Position numbers and translations under genes: made by a program | In this document: positions 31,018 to 38,944 of the stretch, one piece after another | Layout of the letters: each line of letters starts with the position of its first letter | Numbering within the stretch: position 1 is the stretch's first letter | Source: a virus | Strand: one strand, 5' to 3' | IMG/VR virus record: IMGVR_UViG_3300042881_003518 | Span: 1-49,763 of that record | Length of the DNA: 49,763 bases | The notes under the pieces: generated by a model | What the model was told of the DNA's origin: nothing | What the model saw: the letters and a program-made list of their open reading frames with translations, nothing else | Databases searched by the model: none

Positions 31018-32886
31018 ATGGGAGCATTATTAGAAAGCGGTCTTGTTGGTAACATTGGTTTAAAACACCTTAAAGTTATCAAAGAAGATACTATTAACAA
31101 ATGGGATAGATTAGGATTCCTTGATGGCCTTAGAGGTCACCTAAAAGAAAATGTTGCACAGTTATATGAAAACCAAGCATCATTCTTAATCAATGAGGCA
31201 ACAGCTGATGGAAGTTCTGGTTCATTCGAAACAGTTGTATTTCCAATCGTTAGACGTGTATTCTCTAAATTATTAGCAAATGATATCGTATCTGTACAAG
31301 CTATGAACTTACCTATTGGTAAATTGTTCTACTTCGTACCTAAAATCCAAGGTTATCAAGAAAGTAATACTTATGGGCCACCTTCAACTGAATTTTCTGG
31401 TGACCATTATGCACCTGTTGGAGCACCAAATGGTCCTACTAATGTAGGAGCTGGTTATGGTCCTAATGACGCTTATGCTTATCAAAAAAATCTTTATGAT
31501 TTATTTTACGAAGGTAATGAACCTAGTTTAAATCCTGCTGGTCTTTTTGATTATTCAAAAGGTCGTTGGTCAGCAATTACAACTGGTGCTACAGTTCAAG
31601 TTTGGAGTAATGGTCTATTAACTGGTGCTACAGACCAATTTACAGCTAACACTACTATCAGAAAAGTAATCGTTAAACTTTGTGGGTTTGCTAACTTAGG
31701 TGTTGGTAAACTTATCGCACCTGATGGTAATGAAATTGACACAGAATCTTTCTTGTCTGATTTAAAACTTATTGCTGCTGACGCCCAAGGTTCTTCAGCA
31801 TTCTCATCAGATACTTGTGATGCGATATACAATGCAGATGGAAGTAAAAAATCATTATTGTTTAGAGTTGTAACTCAACAATATGGTAAAGGTATTGTTT
31901 CTCCAACATCAACACCAAATAAAACTTCATGGCCTTCTAATGGTGGTGGCGGAACATTCAATGACATTTGTGGTCAAGATGGTTGTATCTATTTAGAAGT
32001 TGACCTTTCTTGTCCAGTATGTGCAACTTGTGATAATTCTAACACAATTGATGGTTACACTGGTACAACTTTAACAAGTACTTTATCTGGAGACGCTTTC
32101 ACAGCTGTTTGGAGAAGATACGAAGAACTTGAATTCGAAGATAAAATTGGTGAAGTTTCTTTCGACCTTGAATCAGTAACTGTTTCTGTAACTGAAAGAA
32201 AACTTAGAGCTCAATGGTCTCCTGAACTTGCTCAAGACGTTGCAGCATTCCATAACATTGATGCTGAAGCTGAATTGACGGCTCTTCTTTCTGAACAAGT
32301 TGCTGCTGAAATCGATAGAGAAATCCTTCGTGACCTTAGAAAAGGTGCGGCTTGGAACTTGAGATGGGACTACAACGGATGGAGAAGAATTCAAAATACA
32401 ACTTCTTACACTCAAAAAGACTGGAACCAAACGTTGATTACTGCTATCAACCAACTTTCAGCTCAAATCCACAAATCAACTCTTAGAGGTGGTGCTAACT
32501 GGATTGTTGTTTCTTCTGAGGTTTCTGCAATCTTTGATGACTTGGAATATTTCCACGTATCAAATGCTTCACCTGAGCAAGACCAATACAATATGGGTAT
32601 TGAAAGAGTAGGTACATTAGCTGGTAGATACCAAGTATATCGTGACCCTTACTTCCCACCTAACCAAGTGTTAATCGGACATAAAGGTACTTCACTTCTT
32701 GATACTGGTTACATCTACGCTCCGTATGTTCCACTTCAATTAACTCCAACAATGTATAATCCATTCAACTTTACTCCTATCAAGGGTATTATGACTAGAT
32801 ACGCTAAAAAAATGGTGAACAACAGATTTTATGCCAGAATTACAGTTGATGGTGTTAGAACATTTGACTTACAAGAATTGAGATAG
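31018..32886 (+). CDS. gp23: Major capsid protein (T4 gp23-type)
   Basis: The 622-residue protein has an N-terminal propeptide ending FLINE|ATADG, giving cleavage after E60 by the gp21-type protease. The gp23 core follows: SFETVVFPIVRRVFSKLLAN, VQAMNLPIGKLFYF and a conserved C-terminal part (RLRAQWSPELAQDVAAFHNI-like text and NPFNFTPIKGIMTRYAKKMV). A Cys-containing insertion (DGCIYLEVDLSCPVCATCDN, ~325-345) may be a lineage-specific surface loop. Codon use is less AT-extreme than in neighbours, as expected for a highly expressed gene. The leader is A/C-rich with no Shine-Dalgarno. Confidence 0.95.
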   Translation: MGALLESGLVGNIGLKHLKVIKEDTINKWDRLGFLDGLRGHLKENVAQLYENQASFLINEATADGSSGSFETVVFPIVRRVFSKLLANDIVSVQAMNLPIGKLFYFVPKIQGYQESNTYGPPSTEFSGDHYAPVGAPNGPTNVGAGYGPNDAYAYQKNLYDLFYEGNEPSLNPAGLFDYSKGRWSAITTGATVQVWSNGLLTGATDQFTANTTIRKVIVKLCGFANLGVGKLIAPDGNEIDTESFLSDLKLIAADAQGSSAFSSDTCDAIYNADGSKKSLLFRVVTQQYGKGIVSPTSTPNKTSWPSNGGGGTFNDICGQDGCIYLEVDLSCPVCATCDNSNTIDGYTGTTLTSTLSGDAFTAVWRRYEELEFEDKIGEVSFDLESVTVSVTERKLRAQWSPELAQDVAAFHNIDAEAELTALLSEQVAAEIDREILRDLRKGAAWNLRWDYNGWRRIQNTTSYTQKDWNQTLITAINQLSAQIHKSTLRGGANWIVVSSEVSAIFDDLEYFHVSNASPEQDQYNMGIERVGTLAGRYQVYRDPYFPPNQVLIGHKGTSLLDTGYIYAPYVPLQLTPTMYNPFNFTPIKGIMTRYAKKMVNNRFYARITVDGVRTFDLQELR

Positions 32887-32908
32887 TAAATCTTAATAAA
32901 AAATGACG

Positions 32909-32939
32909 AGAGGGACAAGGTTTTGTCCCTCTTTTTTTA
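32909..32939 (+). terminator. Rho-independent terminator after capsid gene
   Basis: AGAGGGACAA and TTGTCCCTCT pair around GGTT and are followed by T7. Confidence 0.88.
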
Positions 32940-32981
32940 TTAATTTAACATAAATAATTGATTTTATGTTCTTATTTCATA

Positions 32982-32989
32982 TATTTATA
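32982..32989 (+). promoter_or_regulatory. Possible late promoter box (TATTTATA), short spacing
   Basis: The box starts only 12 nt before the HNH gene ATG, closer than for other genes. The transcript may be almost leaderless, or the match may be chance. Confidence 0.3.
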
Positions 32990-32993
32990 TTAT

Positions 32994-33674
32994 ATGAAAA
33001 GAATAGAATTAGATAAAAACGTTATTGATGAAATTATACGATTATACAACGAGGAAATGTTGGGTAGTCCATCTATATCCGAAAAATTGGGTATAAATAG
33101 ACATATTGTTTTACGAGTACTTAAAGAAAATAATATTAAGGTTGGAGTACCTGGTCAAAAGTTTAAAGGTGGGAAATATGTTTCATATAAAAGAAATTGT
33201 CATAAACATAAAGATAAAAAAAATGAGTATCATAAAGAATGGTCAAAACAAAATAGAGACAGACTTAATGAATACCACAAAGTGTGGAGAGAAAAGAATA
33301 TTGACAAACATAGAGAGAATAAACGTACCTATCAAAAGAACAAAAGACACACTGACCCAATCTACAAACTCATTTCTAATTTTAGGACAGCAATTTATAT
33401 TGTTCTTAAAGAAAACAAGTTGGATAAGTATTCTAATTATTTTAATATGGTTGGGTATTCTGCGGAACAACTAAAAGAACATTTAGAGAAACAATTTACT
33501 GATGGTATGACTTGGGACAATTATGGTGAATGGCATATTGACCATATCAAACCAATATCTTCATTTACGTTTGAAACTTGTGATGATGAACAATTCAAAG
33601 AATGTTGGTCTTTGGATAATTTACAACCAATGTGGGGTGTTGAGAATATAAAGAAAGGAAATAAAATTAATTAG
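32994..33674 (+). CDS. HNH homing endonuclease with N-terminal helix-turn-helix
   Basis: I use ATG 32994 (MKRIELDKNVIDEIIRLYNE); the frame extends upstream only through a TTG. Residues 1-50 form an HTH-like region (SISEKLGINRHIVLRVLKEN), then a basic linker, then the HNH motif WHIDHIKPISSF (H181, D183, H184) and LDNLQPMWGVENIKKGN (N209). It is a free-standing mobile endonuclease of the kind common in T4-like phages, inserted right after the capsid gene. It probably spreads itself by cutting related phage genomes lacking it. Confidence 0.88.
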   Translation: MKRIELDKNVIDEIIRLYNEEMLGSPSISEKLGINRHIVLRVLKENNIKVGVPGQKFKGGKYVSYKRNCHKHKDKKNEYHKEWSKQNRDRLNEYHKVWREKNIDKHRENKRTYQKNKRHTDPIYKLISNFRTAIYIVLKENKLDKYSNYFNMVGYSAEQLKEHLEKQFTDGMTWDNYGEWHIDHIKPISSFTFETCDDEQFKECWSLDNLQPMWGVENIKKGNKIN

Positions 33675-33696
33675 TATTTTTTTTGTATGATAGTGA

Positions 33697-33708
33697 TATT
33701 TATAAATA
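33697..33708 (+). promoter_or_regulatory. Putative late promoter, palindromic TATTTATAAATA
   Basis: This is the same 12-bp palindrome as at 26907, starting 22 nt before the ATG at 33719. Confidence 0.55.
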
Positions 33709-33718
33709 AAACTTTTAT

Positions 33719-35323
33719 ATGCAAAATAAATTATATTTCCTAGATGAAAGTGAAAGAAGTAGGATACTTAATTTACATGAAAATAGGACTAATAAAAAAT
33801 ATTTGGGTAATAATGTAATATCTGAAATTGAATCATTTATTTGGGGAGTATCAAAAGATGATAAAATTTTATTTACTGAAACTAAAATATTTTTTATGGA
33901 GGGTGAAACTCCAAAATCATTGGAATATAATTTAGAATCACTTCCATATCTTTTAAATGTTTTAAAAAAAGAATACGATAAAAGATTAACCGAAGGTAGT
34001 ATTAATTTGGTTAAATATTTTTCAATCCCTAGAAAATTTTTATCTGAAATTACAAAATCTTTAGATTCTGATATCCATAAAAAAATATTAAAAGAATGGG
34101 ATAACAAATTTAATAATAATTTCCGATTACTTAATGAGAATGTTGAACTAATTACTGAGAGTTTAAAGACCAAAAAATTGTGGGATGAAGTTAGTTTAAT
34201 TTGTGAAAGAACTTGGGCTGAATGGGGAAAACAAACTTGGCAACGTGCAAAAAATGTTGGAAAGGCTATAGGTGGTGCAATCACTAAAGGAGCTAAGGCG
34301 GTTTGGAGTGGAATAAGTAGTGCGGCTAAAGCTATTATAATGCCAATTATAAATCAAGGTGTTATACCATTTTTAAGATGGCTTAGAAGAAATTTAAATA
34401 CATATATGGGGATGATTGTTGATATTGTGGCTTCAATGTTTCCTACATATATTGTTATGAGAATTATTTGGGGATTAATTGTTTTAATGGATATATATGA
34501 AATTTTAAAAAATGATTATGACCCTAAAGATCCATCAAGAAAAGAAATGCCATTTATTGGTTTAATTGGTGATGTATTATCTTTGTTATTTACTGCTGTG
34601 GTAGGAAAAACTACAAAAGCTGCATTAAAGACTGCTATAAAAACAGGTGTGACTAGTGGTACAACAAAAAAAGTTTTAAAACAATTAATAGATAATTTAC
34701 CAAAATTAAAAGGATTTTTGGATAACGCAAAATCGTTTATAGATAAATTTTTTGGTAAAGCGGCTGGAGATATTGTTTCATTTATATTTAATGGTGTTGA
34801 TACAATCATTACCAAATTAATTAATTTCATTAAATCAACATTCAAAATTGGAACAAATATTGCTAAAGCTACAGGAAAAGAATTTGTAACAAAACAAGGA
34901 GCTATTAAATTAGCTTTTGGTGTTGGTGCTGGAGCGGGTATTGGACACTTTATGAAAGAAAAAACATTAAGAGAAGGTCAAATTAGTCCTTTGGTTAAAC
35001 AGGCTAAACAAAGTTTATTATACCTTATTAAATTTCCTGAAGATAAAGGAGGGTTACCTTATGTTAAATACAATGGACCAATTGATGAAAAGTTTGATTC
35101 AAACTTAACAAACGCAATAAAAAAAATACAAACAAGATGGAAATTTCCTATTACGGGTCAAATAAATCCAATTATGGCTATGGCTCTTGGGGTTGATTTA
35201 GGTCCTGGTAATTTAGAAAAACTTATAGGAAAACAAAATTTTGAGAATTTTGGTAAAAAAATGATGGCAGCTAATCAGTACTTGGAAAGTATTTTTGGTT
35301 CAGCTAAAGGAACTTTGGCATAA
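33719..35323 (+). CDS. Tagged, membrane-active-looking protein with C-terminal peptidoglycan-binding-like domain (534 aa)
   Basis: The N terminus MQNKLYFLDESERSRILNLH is a member of the tag family (site LHE|N). The middle (~175-410) is hydrophobic and glycine/alanine-zipper-like: GKAIGGAITKGAKAVWSGIS, MIVDIVASMFPTYIVMRIIW, IGLIGDVLSLLFTAVVG and KLAFGVGAGAGIGHF. The last ~90 residues (LTNAIKKIQTRWKFPITGQI) resemble a PG_binding_1-type helical fold. No signal peptide is present. The layout would suit an ejected protein that enters the host envelope, but no homologue can be named. Confidence 0.65.
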   Translation: MQNKLYFLDESERSRILNLHENRTNKKYLGNNVISEIESFIWGVSKDDKILFTETKIFFMEGETPKSLEYNLESLPYLLNVLKKEYDKRLTEGSINLVKYFSIPRKFLSEITKSLDSDIHKKILKEWDNKFNNNFRLLNENVELITESLKTKKLWDEVSLICERTWAEWGKQTWQRAKNVGKAIGGAITKGAKAVWSGISSAAKAIIMPIINQGVIPFLRWLRRNLNTYMGMIVDIVASMFPTYIVMRIIWGLIVLMDIYEILKNDYDPKDPSRKEMPFIGLIGDVLSLLFTAVVGKTTKAALKTAIKTGVTSGTTKKVLKQLIDNLPKLKGFLDNAKSFIDKFFGKAAGDIVSFIFNGVDTIITKLINFIKSTFKIGTNIAKATGKEFVTKQGAIKLAFGVGAGAGIGHFMKEKTLREGQISPLVKQAKQSLLYLIKFPEDKGGLPYVKYNGPIDEKFDSNLTNAIKKIQTRWKFPITGQINPIMAMALGVDLGPGNLEKLIGKQNFENFGKKMMAANQYLESIFGSAKGTLA

Positions 35324-35346
35324 ATTAATAATTATAATTAAAAAAT

Positions 35347-36621
35347 ATGAATGATTTAATAAATGAAATAAGAAGAATTAAAGAAATTTTTGGATATGAA
35401 AATATCTTAAATGAGAGTATTGTAAGTTCGATAGCAGATAACGTAGTTATAGATGCCATAAAAGCAGCTTTAAAAACTGAAGTGGATAATGTTATACGTG
35501 ATGCAGTTAAAAAAGGAACGTCAGCTTCTGTGAACACTCTTGATAATGCAAAAAGATATTTTAAAAGTATAAAACTTGATAGTTATAGTGACAATTTGTT
35601 TAATAAAGTATTAAATAATTTGCCGCCCGAAAAAGTAAAAGAATTACAACAATTTGAACTTTCCGCAATTAGATCTGAAGTGGGTAAAATAATTGGGGGA
35701 CAGGTTGAAAGCTCTAAAGGAGTTTACGATGATATAATTCAAAAAAGTATAAAGGCTAATACATTTTCAGCTGCTAAATCGTCAAGACTTATAACTAAAC
35801 CTATACAAGATGCCGTTGAACAAGCAATGGCCGATCCTAAAGTTGCAGCCGAAGCTGGTGAAATAGCGACAAGAAATCCAAGATTAAAAATCGGCTTAAC
35901 TAATGCTGCAAACGCAGTTCGTCAGGCTTCCTCTCCCGATGGAAAAAGTTTGGTTTTCGCTGCTGGTACTACACCACCAATAAATAGAGTTTTACCACAA
36001 TTAGCTGATGCTGGATTAACTCAAACTACAAAAAAAGGAATAGAAATAACGACAAAAAACTTAAAAAAAGCAGCATTTCTTATTGGAGGTGGTACTTTAG
36101 CATTAGCTTTAATTGGTTATTTATTAGATAATGGTGTTACTGTTCAAGATGATTCTGCCGATGTAGACACTACTTCATGTCTCTCTAACTTACAAGACTC
36201 AACAAATCATCCTGGTTTAAAATATATTAAAGTTGGGTTTGGTGAATCAACAGCTTATTATTATACTTCTGGTGCGTATTATATGATTGACCCTACTAAA
36301 ACACAATATCCAAAAGGTTCAAATACCTATTATAGATTTTATTGTCAAGGTAAAACTGTGGTTCCAACTAAAGAAATCGTTGATATTAATGGTAAGCCAT
36401 TTGGATCAACAGACGATGGAGAAAATAAAGTAAGACTAGATGGTGGTGGAGAAGGTGGAGGAAGTTATAGTGGTGGTGAAAGAAAATGGAGGTCAATGGG
36501 TCGTAGTTATGATTCTCAAATTTTAACAGCTCTTGGGAAAACTGGTAGTGATACATTGACTGATGATGATATCAAAGATATTTATAATAAACTAAAAGCC
36601 GCTGGAAAAATTAAAGAATAA
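35347..36621 (+). CDS. Tagged protein with transmembrane segment and cysteine-pair module (424 aa)
   Basis: It starts MNDLINEIRRIKEIFGYENI with LNE|S just after. Residues ~30-230 are helical and Ala/Lys-rich. One transmembrane segment lies at 241-260 (AAFLIGGGTLALALIGYLL). A cysteine-pair module follows (SCLSNLQD at C278, YYYTSGAYYMID, YYRFYCQGKTVV at C333) matching modules in the genes at 8319 and 36625. The end is Gly-rich plus a small EF-like helix pair (TDDDIKDIYNKLKAAGKI). It is cotranscribed with its neighbours. Confidence 0.62.
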   Translation: MNDLINEIRRIKEIFGYENILNESIVSSIADNVVIDAIKAALKTEVDNVIRDAVKKGTSASVNTLDNAKRYFKSIKLDSYSDNLFNKVLNNLPPEKVKELQQFELSAIRSEVGKIIGGQVESSKGVYDDIIQKSIKANTFSAAKSSRLITKPIQDAVEQAMADPKVAAEAGEIATRNPRLKIGLTNAANAVRQASSPDGKSLVFAAGTTPPINRVLPQLADAGLTQTTKKGIEITTKNLKKAAFLIGGGTLALALIGYLLDNGVTVQDDSADVDTTSCLSNLQDSTNHPGLKYIKVGFGESTAYYYTSGAYYMIDPTKTQYPKGSNTYYRFYCQGKTVVPTKEIVDINGKPFGSTDDGENKVRLDGGGEGGGSYSGGERKWRSMGRSYDSQILTALGKTGSDTLTDDDIKDIYNKLKAAGKIKE

Positions 36622-36624
36622 ATT

Positions 36625-37323
36625 ATGAAAAGATTTACAATAACAGAAAACGAAAGAAAAAACATATTAAAAAGTCATGGTATTCTAAAAGAAGAAGACG
36701 AGGCAACCATAATGTTGGATAAAATCCAAAAAACATTAGGTACTACTAACGATGTTATAATTGGTCCACAAACAACTAAATTAATTGTTTCTGCTTTAAA
36801 AGATGCACCTAGTACAACATCTGATTTTTCTTGTGTTACTAAGTATCCAAATAAACAAGTTGTGGAATATGAAGATGGTAAATATGGTTACAAAATAAAT
36901 AATTTAATATTTGATAAAAGTGGTAATTATTGGGTTGAAAACGATTTGACTAAAAAATATACTTATAAATGTAATGGTACAACAATTCAAACAAGTAATA
37001 ATAATGATATTACAAGTGAAACCAAAAAAGATAATACTGAAGAAATTAAAAAAATGATTACACGATTACGTGATGAACGAGAAGCTAACGATGAACAATT
37101 GAAAAATGCTTTATTAAAAAAATATTCTACAGAAGACATTATAAAAGCAGACCCAAGTTTAGCCCCATTATTTGGTACTACTAGTACTGAAACAAAACCA
37201 GAAGCTAAGGTTGAAACCAAACCACAAATGTCATATGGTGAAATGCTTGGAGATGAGGATAATGTTTTTAGTCCAATTTTAGATAAATTTGGACGTAAAC
37301 CCAATATTACACCTGGTAAATAA
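36625..37323 (+). CDS. Tagged protein with peptidoglycan-binding-like helix and cysteine-pair module (232 aa)
   Basis: It starts MKRFTITENERKNILKSHG and then ILKE|E. Residues 28-58 (LDKIQKTLGTTNDVIIGPQT) resemble a PG_binding_1 repeat. The cysteine-pair module spans 69-117 (FSCVTKYPNKQVVEY, NYWVENDLT, YTYKCNG; C70 and C116). The C-terminal region is Lys/Glu-rich and probably disordered. It starts 4 nt after the previous gene. Its last 17 nt overlap the end of the convergent minus-strand gene. Confidence 0.65.
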   Translation: MKRFTITENERKNILKSHGILKEEDEATIMLDKIQKTLGTTNDVIIGPQTTKLIVSALKDAPSTTSDFSCVTKYPNKQVVEYEDGKYGYKINNLIFDKSGNYWVENDLTKKYTYKCNGTTIQTSNNNDITSETKKDNTEEIKKMITRLRDEREANDEQLKNALLKKYSTEDIIKADPSLAPLFGTTSTETKPEAKVETKPQMSYGEMLGDEDNVFSPILDKFGRKPNITPGK

Positions 37324-37513
37324 CCCTAATACATTTTGAAATGACTTCAGCTTCACCGATACTATAGATTCCAGAATGGTAAGCGTGTTTGACAGCTTGA
37401 ATTAAAAGGCGTATTGATTGCTCTTTATCCAAAGTTTCTAATAATGTTTCTAAATGGGTTTCGGTAAGTAAAGGAACTGAATTAAATAATTTACCATAGA
37501 TATTTTCTTCCAT
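37307..37513 (-). CDS. Conserved hypothetical helical protein (68 aa)
   Basis: MEENIYGKLFNSVPLLTETH then LETLLETLDKEQSIRLLIQA and VKHAYHSGIYSIGEAEVISK form a compact helical protein. I have seen similar short sequences in T4-like phages without a function. It lies alone on the minus strand, convergent with the preceding gene and divergent from the next. Confidence 0.65.
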   Translation of the reverse strand: MEENIYGKLFNSVPLLTETHLETLLETLDKEQSIRLLIQAVKHAYHSGIYSIGEAEVISKCIRVIYQV

Positions 37514-37527
37514 ATTTTTTTTATAAA

Positions 37528-38421
37528 ATGATAAACAAAATAAAAAGTATAGTCAAACAAATATTAAAAGAGGCAACTAGTGATGCTAGTGGTAGTAGAG
37601 GTTCATTTATTACTCCTCTAAGAATGGGAAAGAGAATATTTAAAAAATCGGAATTAAGACCATATAGTGAATCTGTATCAAAATATTATAGTCAAGAATT
37701 AGCAACTGATAGTTATGATGGTAAAATGGATACATCCAAGAAGGACATCAAAAAAATTGAATCTAAGGCAAAAAAAACTTCAATCTATGCCAAGAATCAT
37801 CCAATACAAAATGATGACGATGGTGAGGTAATTAACCCCTATCCAAAGGGTAAATCAAAGAAAATAAATGAGGCGACATTTGGATATGGTGGTGAGTACA
37901 ATGCACCGATTGAGATTGGGATGAAAAAATGGAAGAATCCTGAATTACAACCATTTTCAGATTTTGTTGATACTGAAGCAAATATAAATAAAGTTAAGTC
38001 AACAACCAAAAACAATATAAGAAGAACTGTTGGAATGTGGGAGAAAGGGAAGGATGGCAGTTATAAAATTGATAAACATTATGTCCATACGGTTAATGAG
38101 TGGGATTATGAAGAAGCTCCAATATTAACTGAAGATTTGGCTGTATGGTTTGGAACAAAGAAAAAACCCAAGGGGTCATCACAACCAAAAGGACCTTGGG
38201 TTAATATCTGTAGAAAAGTTGATGGTAAACATCCCCCTTGTGGAAGAAGTGAAGCTGACACCAAGAGTTACCCTAAATGTAGGGCAGCAGGTGTAGCTGG
38301 TAAGATGTCAGATTCAGAGAAGAAATCGGCTTGTGCTCAGAAACGTAGGGCTGAAAAGAAAGACCCCAAAATTGGTACTGGTAACAAACCAACAATGACT
38401 TCTTATAAACCTAAGAAATAA
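37528..38421 (+). CDS. Tagged structural-type protein with internal repeat and Cys/Lys-rich C-terminal domain (297 aa)
   Basis: The N terminus MINKIKSIVKQILKE|ATS is a clear tag with a gp21-type site. A second site KINE|ATF occurs at E115, and the ~35 residues after each site are similar (pattern P-x-x-x-G-x-K, ELRPYSESV versus ELQPFSDFV), an internal duplication. The C-terminal ~90 residues (WVNICRKVDGKHPPCGRSEA, YPKCRAAGVAGKMSDSEKKS, KRRAEKK) match a basic cysteine-containing domain of the DUF5872 kind known from phage proteins. It is probably a processed internal or head-associated protein that binds DNA through its basic tail; that role is inferred. Confidence 0.68.
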   Translation: MINKIKSIVKQILKEATSDASGSRGSFITPLRMGKRIFKKSELRPYSESVSKYYSQELATDSYDGKMDTSKKDIKKIESKAKKTSIYAKNHPIQNDDDGEVINPYPKGKSKKINEATFGYGGEYNAPIEIGMKKWKNPELQPFSDFVDTEANINKVKSTTKNNIRRTVGMWEKGKDGSYKIDKHYVHTVNEWDYEEAPILTEDLAVWFGTKKKPKGSSQPKGPWVNICRKVDGKHPPCGRSEADTKSYPKCRAAGVAGKMSDSEKKSACAQKRRAEKKDPKIGTGNKPTMTSYKPKK

Positions 38422-38835
38422 TTATTGTTTTATTTTATTAAGTATTACGTCCAAGGAGTGAACAATTTGTGACATAATTTCATCTTCATCTTTTTGACGT
38501 ATTGTTTCAACTTTTTCATCATACATTTTTGTGAACCTATCATAATTTCTATCACTTATAACTATATCGTGATGATGAACGTGGTTTGTTATGCTTAATA
38601 ATCTTCCATCCAATATTAAAAATAACCCCAAAGTTTTATTTATGATATATCTTTTTTTGCTTAAAAAAGTAAGTCGAAAACTAGAATCTGGATGTAGAAT
38701 CAATAATCTTGCAATTGACATACATTTTTTTTGAGTCTCGGAGACTTTGTCATAATCTGGGTTATTCATTTTTCTATTGAAAAGAACCCATTTAACGTAA
38801 CTACGTTTTAAAAACCTTTTTATAAATTTTTTCAT
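38422..38835 (-). CDS. Conserved hypothetical protein (137 aa)
   Basis: A basic N terminus (MKKFIKRFLKRSYVKWVLFN) is followed by alpha/beta text (DSSFRLTFLSKKRYIINK, GLFLILDGRLLSITNHVHHHDIVIS) and a helical end. Similar small proteins occur in T4-like environmental phages; no function is known to me. It has a host-type promoter element that is shared almost word for word with the gene at 40157-40501. Confidence 0.6.
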   Translation of the reverse strand: MKKFIKRFLKRSYVKWVLFNRKMNNPDYDKVSETQKKCMSIARLLILHPDSSFRLTFLSKKRYIINKTLGLFLILDGRLLSITNHVHHHDIVISDRNYDRFTKMYDEKVETIRQKDEDEIMSQIVHSLDVILNKIKQ

Positions 38836-38859
38836 AAGATATTATTTTTTGATTCATCA

Positions 38860-38891
38860 CAAATATAAAAAGGTTTTCATTATAAAACAAA
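38860..38891 (-). promoter_or_regulatory. Host-type promoter TTTG-N20-TATATTTG
   Basis: On the minus strand TTTG (38891-38888), 20 nt, and TATATTTG (38867-38860) precede the ATG at 38835. The downstream leader TGATGAATCAAAA recurs at the 40501 gene. Confidence 0.6.
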
Positions 38892-38920
38892 AAAAGGTAG
38901 AAATATTTTTCTACCTTTTA
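38890..38920 (-). terminator. Terminator hairpin (AAAAGGTAG / CTACCTTTT)
   Basis: It ends the OmpA-like gene transcript on the minus strand. A nearly identical hairpin follows the gene at 41138. Confidence 0.75.
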
Positions 38921-38944
38921 AAAAAAAATTATCTAATCTTTCTT

